The translations under genes were made by a program, and so were the position numbers. Below the pieces are notes generated by a model, which was not told the origin of the DNA, ran no database searches, and saw only the letters and a program-made list of their open reading frames with translations. From Sipunculus nudus (taxonomy: Eukaryota > Annelida > Sipuncula > Golfingiida > Sipunculidae): a stretch of DNA of 64,000 bases. Position 1 is the first letter of the stretch; every line of letters starts with the position of its first letter. Positions 61,601-64,000 of the stretch are shown piece after piece. The stretch covers positions 21,404,400-21,468,399 of the forward strand of contig CM049322.1 in assembly GCA_026874595.1 (NCBI GenBank). The letters are read 5' to 3'.

Positions 61601-63783
61601 TAAAATCCTCGTCGACAAGTACAACAACAAACCCGCGATGAGGATAGAAATTCATGGTTGTGCCAGTAAGTTCACAATTGATGGTGTTGTAGATTGGCTA
61701 GTCACAGCTTAGTCTATGTAATACTACTGATGATAAAACACGAGGAAGTTCATTATTTAGCTCAGTCGATGTCGCTAGGAGCATCACTATCTACAAAGGA
61801 GAAAATGTGCATAGTGTAAATAAACATGCATGTGCGATAACGTTTTAATTATAAATGCGGGCGACATGCATGTTAGGTTGTATTAAAAGGAGCAATGGGA
61901 ATAGAGAGCCCCGTCGGACATCGAGATCGGACATGCTTCCCGTTGAGGTTTTATTGAAATGAATTACATTCATAAACTTATTAGACAGGGGTAATCTTTA
62001 AAAAAAAATAAACTGCATGCACAGTGTATGTAAAATTATGCCAATAATATGTATGATGAGATACAAACCTTAGGGCGATAAAGGTGAATTTTCTGGAATA
62101 TAAGCCATCCATAGACTGCACTCAAGAAAAGAAAAGACTTAATTTACAATAAGAAACCAAGTAAGTTATAATAATAGTACAACGATGTTCACTGGAAAAA
62201 GTTGTAACACTCTACTAAGTTTTACAAACACTACACAATTTTTCTTGGCAGAAGCGGACGCATGAGGAGGGCCGTTCCCCCCCCCCCCCCTTTTTTCAGC
62301 CGCTGCAAACTTGTTAAAAGGACCAATGTTCCATGCTTGGGACCCCCCCCCCCCCTTTTTTTCCGGACCTAAGTACTTTTTTAGGCTTTGTCGTTAGTCC
62401 TCCCGAGTTGGACCCCCCTTTTCCTAAGTCCTGAATCCGCTCTTGTCATGTGAATTATTTAGATTACATATTTCACAGACCCGAGGATATCTCACCTCTT
62501 ACGTCTCCACCGAGTTCGTACACAAATACATGTAAGGATTAAGGCTTTTTTTTATAAAAAAATGTTAGTTTTTGTCAGATCGACAAAGAAGGGTTTCGAG
62601 ATATTGCTGAGAAGCTTTATGTTTCTAAAATAACAATTGCTTACTGATACGTGCTGGTTTAAACAGAGATCCTTTTACAAATTTCAAGATTTTTGAAATT
62701 GTTAAAATATCACGTTTCCATATTATTCACATACACATGATTTGTTTATTTCCCTGAGGTAACTTACTCAAGAAATTATCTACAGTAAGGCTGTTTGTTT
62801 ATTTATGTATAAGGTTAATTATGAACTGTTACTTGAATTTTATCCGTATTATTTAACAAAAACATGATCCAGATCAAGAAAAATGCATTTTTCATATGCC
62901 AGAATGTAAAACTGCAATCTACAGAAGAACTTTACAATTTCAAGGGGTTGGAATTTGGAACAATATCACCAAAGATATTGATCCTTGTTGTGCAATATCA
63001 ACATTTAAACGTCAGCTGAAAGAACTTTTCCTCCGCTTAAGAATCCTATTTAATTTTTAAATTAATTTACCTGGTCAAATACTGCGTGGAATCGGATTAA
63101 AAAGGAGTACTACTATGCTGATTAAGATTAGTGGGCTTTCAAACCGACGTCCTACAATGTACCGGAGCTTTTAAATACACCAGCGGTGTATGTATAATGT
63201 ACTAAAGAGGGGAACGTAGTCCGTTCATGTACATTAAAAACATATGGTTGGTTTTGGGAGATCACAAAAACATGCTATATTTTGTGAGCATGCGCATGTC
63301 AAGTCAAAACAGGTATTTCCTTGAACCGTAACACATGTGATTTTGATGTTCGATAGTTGAGACGTAGTTTCACTGTCCTATAGTGTCTAACCAGAAGAGG
63401 TCCATTTTTGCTAAAAACTACCTCGATCTAACGGAAGGGCGCGGGTCTACGACCTTAACAGTTTAAGGCTGATTTTATTTTAGTATTTTTACCAGTGCAA
63501 CTACAATCGGGATTCAAGCTTACTTTCTGCATTCACAGTGGATTCCATGATGATGGAAAACGCAGTCACCTACCAAAGTTCTGTTCTGATGGGCGGGTTT
63601 TCGAGACTCGCCATGGACGGCAACAAAAACACTGACTTCCGTCAGGGATCCTGCTCTCATACGTCGGAGCAAAGAAATCCTTGGTGGGCCCTAGACATGG
63701 GAAGACCAATGCATGTGGAAGGTCTCCGTGTTACCAACAGGGGAGACTGCTGTGGTAGGAAAAAATACAATATCACCACCGAA
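31016..63783 (+). CDS. Secreted SRCR - F5/8C - F-type lectin protein with novel N-terminal region (14 coding exons, 3' end beyond window)
   Basis: Joined exons give at least 878 codons with every intron phase consistent. Residues 1-22 are a signal peptide (MKPLDGYR n-region, LALCLFVLTIT core). Residues 23-560 match no family I know: acidic and helical at first, then furin-type sites RMRR (242-245) and RRKKR (342-346), then a hydrophobic segment with several Cys. Residues 571-658 are an SRCR domain with six Cys (585, 598, 627, 637, 648, 658), the group A pattern. Residues 665-795 are an F5/8C (discoidin) domain, Cys to Cys. From 803 an F-type lectin domain starts, with GGF, the SCSHT His837, PWW, and RGDCCGRK completing H-X26-R-X-D-X4-K, the known fucose-binding motif. 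Role inferred: soluble recognition of glycans or microbes. Intron 1 (10 kb) hosts a DIRS/pogo nest. The acceptor at 31000 implies an upstream noncoding exon. Confidence 0.88.
31298..31365. repeat. (TA)n microsatellite
   Basis: TA dinucleotides with two TATG interruptions. Confidence 0.95.
31903..32085 (+). mobile_element. 183-bp retroposed insert with 15-bp target-site duplication
   Basis: AACGTAGGCTGTCCT is present at 31888-31902 and again at 32086-32100, exactly flanking a 183-bp segment whose right part is A-rich and ends in a short A run. That is the layout of a LINE-mobilised insertion. I do not recognise the cargo. Confidence 0.7.
32745..32903 (+). repeat. DIRS left inverted terminal repeat
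   Basis: It matches the reverse complement of 38161-38322 with few differences, from TGTGAGCTGTTTC through CCCGCCTCGTTCCCGTG to GTAATCACATTTTT. Confidence 0.9.
33024..34768 (+). pseudogene. DIRS gag-like region, frameshifted
   Basis: ATG at 33024 opens a frame with a Cys cluster (CASCG...CFPC) typical of DIRS-type gag N-termini. It then continues as a Pro/Ser-rich region in another frame (33209-34072), a third segment (about 33978-34328) and a C-terminal segment from 34325, which contains LSDLEGLGRQA and is also familiar from DIRS gag proteins. At least three frame changes are needed, so no full-length protein can be made. The last segment overlaps the start of the next frame at 34765. Confidence 0.7.
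34765..36474 (+). pseudogene. DIRS reverse transcriptase - RNase H, frameshifted
   Basis: The reverse-transcriptase core is readable in one frame: a fingers motif near GRWRPTIDLKRLN, then WAFKIDLTDAYFHVRI, then FRALPFGI. The active-site box, normally Y-x-D-D, reads FLGDW here (around 35565-35579), so the first catalytic Asp is Gly. Between about 35785 and 35830 the frame shifts. The RNase H start (YTDASPLDWGAHM) is in the second frame, and after another shift near 36195 the RNase H end (RTDNTTVVAYINRQ, then LPGVSNILADAL) is back in the first. This copy is not expected to be active. Confidence 0.88.
36770..37952 (+). pseudogene. DIRS tyrosine recombinase, one frameshift
   Basis: The N-terminal core-binding part (SDRIYDSRWRLFTGWASARG, about 36900) leads into the catalytic domain with its first Arg in AGHRSELHAL. 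A run of G near 37538-37546 shifts the frame. In the new frame follow the HxxR box (KAHDIRALS) and the box with the nucleophilic Tyr (TFTRFYLKDV, about 37795-37825). All four signature parts are present, but one protein cannot be read across the G run. The family integrates circular DNA without target duplication. Confidence 0.88.
38010..38120 (+). repeat. DIRS internal complementary region
   Basis: Bases 38014-38058 are complementary to the outer left end (about 32731-32780), and bases 38061-38118 are complementary to the outer right end (about 38290-38360). A C run marks the join. In DIRS elements this region templates completion of the circular intermediate. Confidence 0.8.
38161..38322 (-). 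repeat. DIRS right inverted terminal repeat
   Basis: Reverse complement of the left terminal repeat. Element sequence continues to a G run at about 38353-38363. Confidence 0.9.
39353..41152. other. Intron 1, 3' part
   Basis: No exon, repeat family or RNA gene is recognised between the pogo-like right end and exon 2. A short GCGGTAT tandem motif occurs at 40105-40125. Confidence 0.5.
41153..41294 (+). CDS. Exon 2 of the lectin gene
   Basis: Acceptor TATATACAG, donor G/GTATGA, enters phase 0 and leaves phase 1. It encodes DLTKADNDDTRRLLN... to FKNNM, acidic and probably helical. No family is recognised. Confidence 0.8.
41327..41420. repeat. (TA)n microsatellite
   Basis: Starts 33 bases after the exon 2 donor. 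It is mostly TA with a few CA and TTTAA interruptions. Confidence 0.95.
41420..42000. repeat. TTCGCGA-rich dispersed element with embedded (CT)n and (TA)n
   Basis: TTTCGCGATTTTCACG, TTTCGCGAGG, ATTTTCGCAA and TTTCGCGAAAATAAG recur through the segment on both strands, a pattern of MITE-like repeats. CT (41825-41857) and TA (41863-41925) tracts interrupt it. Confidence 0.5.
41998..42064. repeat. (TA)n microsatellite
   Basis: TA dinucleotides with TTTT and AAATAA interruptions. Confidence 0.95.
42170..42218. repeat. (TCTCTG)n and (CT)n microsatellite
   Basis: Four CTGTCT-type hexamers followed by a CT tract, about 100 bp before exon 3. Confidence 0.9.
42323..42437 (+). CDS. Exon 3 of the lectin gene
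   Basis: Acceptor TTTTTTCGCTGTAG, donor AAG/GTACGT, phase 1 in and phase 2 out. It encodes (A)PFSGVGDREIRKNLNE... to YTHFS. Confidence 0.8.
42622..42686. repeat. (TA)n microsatellite
   Basis: Uninterrupted TA dinucleotides just upstream of the foldback element. Confidence 0.95.
42719..42937. repeat. Foldback element: 79-bp inverted arms plus an internal direct copy
   Basis: The left arm (42719-42797) and right arm (42859-42937) are reverse complements with few mismatches. A third, direct copy of the inner 48 bases (TTAGTTTTACTTCATGTACT...) lies at 42812-42859. (TA)n tracts flank both sides, which fits insertion at TA. Confidence 0.85.
42935..42980. repeat. (TA)n and (TTTA)n microsatellite
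   Basis: TA dinucleotides grading into TTTA tetranucleotides next to the foldback element. Confidence 0.9.
43245..43385 (+). CDS. Exon 4 of the lectin gene
   Basis: Acceptor CTACACAG, donor GAGAG/GTAATT, phase 2 in and out. It encodes (R)VCRHLLEKEHIQTRVRR... to EENLE, charged and probably helical. Confidence 0.8.
43623..43683. repeat. (TA)n microsatellite
   Basis: About 30 TA dinucleotides. Confidence 0.95.
43730..44575. repeat. Possible MITE bounded by ATCCGGAT palindromes
   Basis: AAATGCAGGTGGTTATAATC then ATCCGGAT near 43760 and AAATGCATGTGGCTATTATC near 44512 are similar, and GCAATATAGCG occurs in inverted orientation near both ends. Limits are uncertain. Confidence 0.35.
44780..44841. 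repeat. (TA)n microsatellite
   Basis: TA dinucleotides 88 bp before exon 5. Confidence 0.95.
44930..45153 (+). CDS. Exon 5 of the lectin gene
   Basis: Acceptor TTATGATTCCAG, donor TATG/GTATTA, phase 2 in and phase 1 out. It encodes (R)VEDLDAEMLQEVICLE... to PEKHNY. It contains an AIDEGLPSDEE segment that resembles SQIDEGLEEG in exon 7. Confidence 0.82.
45345..45832. repeat. Palindromic MITE, about 110-bp inverted arms
   Basis: The left arm (about 45365-45475) and right arm (about 45720-45832) are inverted: both contain ATTCCCAGGTTAATT-like and GCCCATATTCC-like blocks on opposite strands. One-armed relatives occur at 26315 and 27705. A C run closes the right end. Confidence 0.6.
45978..46121 (+). 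CDS. Exon 6 of the lectin gene, with furin-type site
   Basis: Acceptor CTTTTCCTAG, donor ATAG/GTAAGG, phase 1 in and out. The second to fifth codons give HSRM and then RRS, making R-M-R-R at residues 242-245. Four Cys follow or flank (CICDNKTNC). Confidence 0.85.
46257..46440. repeat. (TA)n, (CT)n and (CA)n microsatellites
   Basis: TA to about 46328, CT at 46397-46423 and CA to about 46440. All frames here are artefacts. Confidence 0.95.
46686..47501 (+). CDS. Exon 7 of the lectin gene, large exon with second furin-type site
   Basis: Acceptor TGTATTTCAG, donor CCCG/GTGAGT, phase 1 in and out, 816 bp. An acidic helical start (IDEGLEEGNALEKQAAED) runs to RRKKR at residues 342-346. About 200 residues follow with hydrophobic stretches and six Cys and no recognisable family. 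Read-through past the donor would reach a stop at 47594. Confidence 0.88.
47502..48164. other. Intron 7, first part
   Basis: Contains GTGCTAAGAACAT and CCGTCTGTC blocks repeated irregularly at 47940-48150, apparently decayed repeat sequence. Confidence 0.4.
48165..49800 (+). repeat. Short tandem array, about 125-bp unit, split by a solo LTR
   Basis: Units carry TCGGAATTCCAATATGGC, ATTTTCTTTCGC and CTCAACAAGAACATGCTTGA. Copies start near 48290, 48415, 48540, 49500 and 49630. The gap between the third and fourth is a separate insertion at 48683-49489. The array opens with CCCCGCTTGACAAGCGGTGC and a CCTTCCGT block. Confidence 0.75.
48683..49489 (+). mobile_element. Solo LTR (807 bp) candidate
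   Basis: It begins TGTTACA and ends TGTAACA, the TG...CA form of LTRs, flanked by a near-identical 5-bp duplication (GGCTC / GGCAC). A TATATAAA-like box lies at 48695 and AATAAAAA at 49468. It interrupts the tandem array exactly. A TIR-type DNA element is the alternative. Confidence 0.6.
50020..50079 (+). CDS. Exon 8 of the lectin gene, start of SRCR
   Basis: Acceptor TTCTTTTCAG, donor GACG/GTGAGA, phase 1 in and out. It encodes (G)YRIVEEGVEGTGRVEVEID, whose end is the first strand of the SRCR fold. Confidence 0.85.
50080..50640. other. Intron 8, first part
   Basis: AT-rich, nothing recognised. Confidence 0.4.
50645..51310 (+). repeat. Dispersed family S copy, 5' part
   Basis: Starts TTAGCTCAACTGACTGTAAG, then the CCGTCCGTTAACAGGGCGCAA block, followed by repeated AAGTCATGGTGACCTATATT and TTAGACCTAGAA blocks. 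The family copy resumes at 54240 after two insertions. Confidence 0.8.
51312..51575 (+). mobile_element. tRNA-derived SINE candidate
   Basis: GCTCTCTCCGCTGGCGACC and GGGTTTGATCC resemble a tRNA-derived head with a pol III B box. A body with GGTTTTTCTCCGGGTTCTC and an AT-rich tail with AATAAATAA follow. It sits inside a family S copy. Confidence 0.55.
51625..54239 (+). mobile_element. Decayed LINE (L1-like), about 2.6 kb
   Basis: Endonuclease remains come first (a DDGRLIIIKLEI segment at about 51690, a FKSDH segment near 52080). Reverse transcriptase follows with SPGNDGLTAEFYKTCWN and RTKLKNWRQILLLNTDYKI (52740-52965), then a C-terminal stretch with YEHLFFNCSTVKQVW (about 53612). Many stops and frameshifts are present, so no protein is intact. 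The A-rich tail ends at 54239. ATTTTCCTTA at 51615-51624 recurs at 54240-54249 as the target-site duplication. Confidence 0.85.
54240..54600 (+). repeat. Dispersed family S copy, 3' part
   Basis: ATTTTCCTTAGAAACTTCTA continues the family as at 57885-57905 (ATTTTCCTTTGAACCTTCTA), proving that the LINE interrupts one copy. Confidence 0.75.
54601..56028. other. Intron 8, last part
   Basis: It includes a fragment near 55560-55700 (ACCGCAATATGATATCTCAC, GATCAGAGGTTACAAGA) related to the 29.8-30.3 kb repeat. Otherwise unassigned. Confidence 0.4.
56029..56097 (+). CDS. Exon 9 of the lectin gene, SRCR middle
   Basis: Acceptor CCGTTTCCAG, donor GTGG/GTAAGT, phase 1 in and out. It encodes (G)YFGTVCDDGFDEYSGEVF and CRSV, the most conserved SRCR signature. 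Confidence 0.92.
56605..56790 (+). CDS. Exon 10 of the lectin gene, SRCR end
   Basis: Acceptor TTATTTTTATCAG, donor ACCG/GTAATG, phase 1 in and out. It encodes GFKGYLGLWND through CTGKETGLYDC to CEHSEDVGVRC, supplying the last four Cys of the domain. Confidence 0.92.
57020..58060 (+). repeat. Dispersed family S, longest copy
   Basis: Landmarks run in order from TTAGCTCAGCTGACTGTAAA through AACAGGGCACAAATCGTAAC to repeated TTAGGTCAT and TGACCTATA blocks of about 150 bp. A 23-24 base phrase containing GGGCACCCTGAATGTCAAAT is duplicated in tandem at about 57679-57725. It ends near 58060. Confidence 0.82.
58528..58627. repeat. (CA)n and (TA)n microsatellite
   Basis: CA tract to about 58550, then TA dinucleotides with AAATA interruptions. 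Confidence 0.95.
58735..59105 (+). repeat. Dispersed repeat with AGGAGGTTATGTTTTTGCCA
   Basis: A GGAGGTTATGTTTTTGCCAA block is followed by TTTGATGAAATTTTCAG and GGTGATGCAGATCACCATCT, then a CCATATGGG block repeated at 58965 and 59083. It looks like a widespread repeat rather than a gene. Confidence 0.5.
59227..59345 (+). CDS. Exon 11 of the lectin gene, F5/8C start
   Basis: Acceptor TGGCCGCAG, donor ATG/GTAAGA, phase 1 in and phase 0 out. It encodes (A)CHGLIPYGIVTASSGD... to GWVM. The opening Cys and IVTASS are typical of discoidin domains. Confidence 0.88.
59346..60674. other. Intron 11
   Basis: No repeat or exon is recognised. A minus-strand frame at 59765-59959 has no support. Confidence 0.4.
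60675..60815 (+). CDS. Exon 12 of the lectin gene, F5/8C middle
   Basis: Acceptor TATTTTTTTTCAG, donor AAAAG/GTAATT, phase 0 both ends, 47 codons: IDLYFNHKITGIRTMAHK... to SGNEK. Confidence 0.9.
60816..61526. other. Intron 12
   Basis: Short frames only, nothing recognised. Confidence 0.4.
61527..61665 (+). CDS. Exon 13 of the lectin gene, F5/8C end
   Basis: Acceptor TTTTTTTCTTTCAG, donor GCCA/GTAAGT, phase 0 in and phase 1 out. It encodes VYKGNFDGTNIKSNFWW... to MRIEIHGCA. The closing Cys795 pairs with Cys665. Confidence 0.9.
61666..63538. other. Intron 13
   Basis: Unassigned apart from a C-run element at 62250-62445 (listed separately). Confidence 0.45.
62250..62445. repeat. Poly-C repeat with inverted GCGGA-type ends
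   Basis: AGAAGCGGACGCATGAGGAG at the left and CCTGAATCCGCTCTTGTC at the right are roughly inverted. Two C runs of about 14-15 bases lie between. Confidence 0.45.
63539..63783 (+). CDS. Exon 14 of the lectin gene, F-type lectin start (3' end uncertain)
   Basis: Acceptor CTGCATTCACAG, phase 1 in. It encodes (M)DSMMMENAVTYQSSVLM, then GGFSRLAMDGNKN, SCSHT, PWWALDMGR and NRGDCCGRKK. Only about the first half of an F-type lectin domain (usually about 140 residues) is present. A stop lies at 63790, but the conserved pattern reaches GAA just before GTAAAA at 63784, so I take that as the donor and expect further exons outside the window. A GT at 63755 is a second option but would cut the motif before its last Lys. 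Confidence 0.85.
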
Positions 63784-64000
63784 GTAAAATAAATATCAAC
63801 TCTAACAAAAAAATTGAGTGCAAAATGGTTAATCTGTCTTTGGACAGATAATCGTAAAAGAGGATATATTGGCTGCCTGCAAAGCCCGAAACTATAGTAA
63901 AACAAAAGTGCACAACATACAAACTTGGAACAAAGCTTGTGTTATATATCAGAACATAAATTCACGAAACCATTGCTTGAGGAAATCACAGATTAAAAAA
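63784..64000. other. Probable intron 14, cut by the window end
   Basis: AT-rich, with no further lectin exon. Confidence 0.4.

Overview
This looks like a eukaryotic, intron-rich, AT-rich genomic window, most likely from a lophotrochozoan and probably a bivalve mollusc. That placement is an inference. It rests on the F-type lectin and SRCR combination, long introns crowded with (TA)n microsatellites, families of dispersed repeats and foldback elements, and DIRS, LINE and pogo-like transposon remains. There is no bacterial-style gene packing, and most long reading frames here are repeat or transposon artefacts.

Region 1-20 kb: mostly repeats, including a 675-bp duplication, a 457-bp unit in three copies, a 295-bp unit in about three copies, a 255-bp unit in about three copies, and several copies of one large dispersed family (called family S here). 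Through them runs a weak candidate multi-exon gene. Its splice-compatible exons at 4722-4844 (noncoding), 5181-5356, 16378-16439 and 20005-20152 would encode a 102-residue basic protein that I do not recognise.

Region 20-31 kb: an AACGTT-rich satellite (about 255-bp period), a tRNA-like repeat in both orientations, a retroviral-type primer-binding-site match, a promoter-like segment with two perfect CRE palindromes just upstream of an orphan signal-peptide exon (24466-24519), microsatellites, a pogo-like non-autonomous DNA transposon (28235-29315) and further dispersed repeats.

Region 31-64 kb: one large gene on the + strand. I reconstructed 14 coding exons whose reading phases all agree (31016 to about 63783, running off the window). 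The predicted secreted protein (at least 878 residues) has a signal peptide, about 540 residues with no domain I recognise, two furin-type sites, one six-cysteine SRCR domain, one F5/8C (discoidin) domain and the start of an F-type (fucose-binding) lectin domain with its ligand motif intact. The three recognisable modules sit between phase-1 introns, the usual signature of exon shuffling. An immune or glycan-recognition role is inferred.

Intron 1 of this gene holds a nest: a pogo-like DNA transposon (32339-39350, TA target site) interrupted by a degenerate 5.6-kb DIRS-type tyrosine-recombinase retrotransposon (about 32730-38363). The DIRS copy keeps its inverted terminal repeats and internal complementary region. 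Other introns hold a solo LTR inserted in a short tandem array, a LINE fragment with target-site duplications inside a family S copy, a 79-bp-arm hairpin and a palindromic MITE family.
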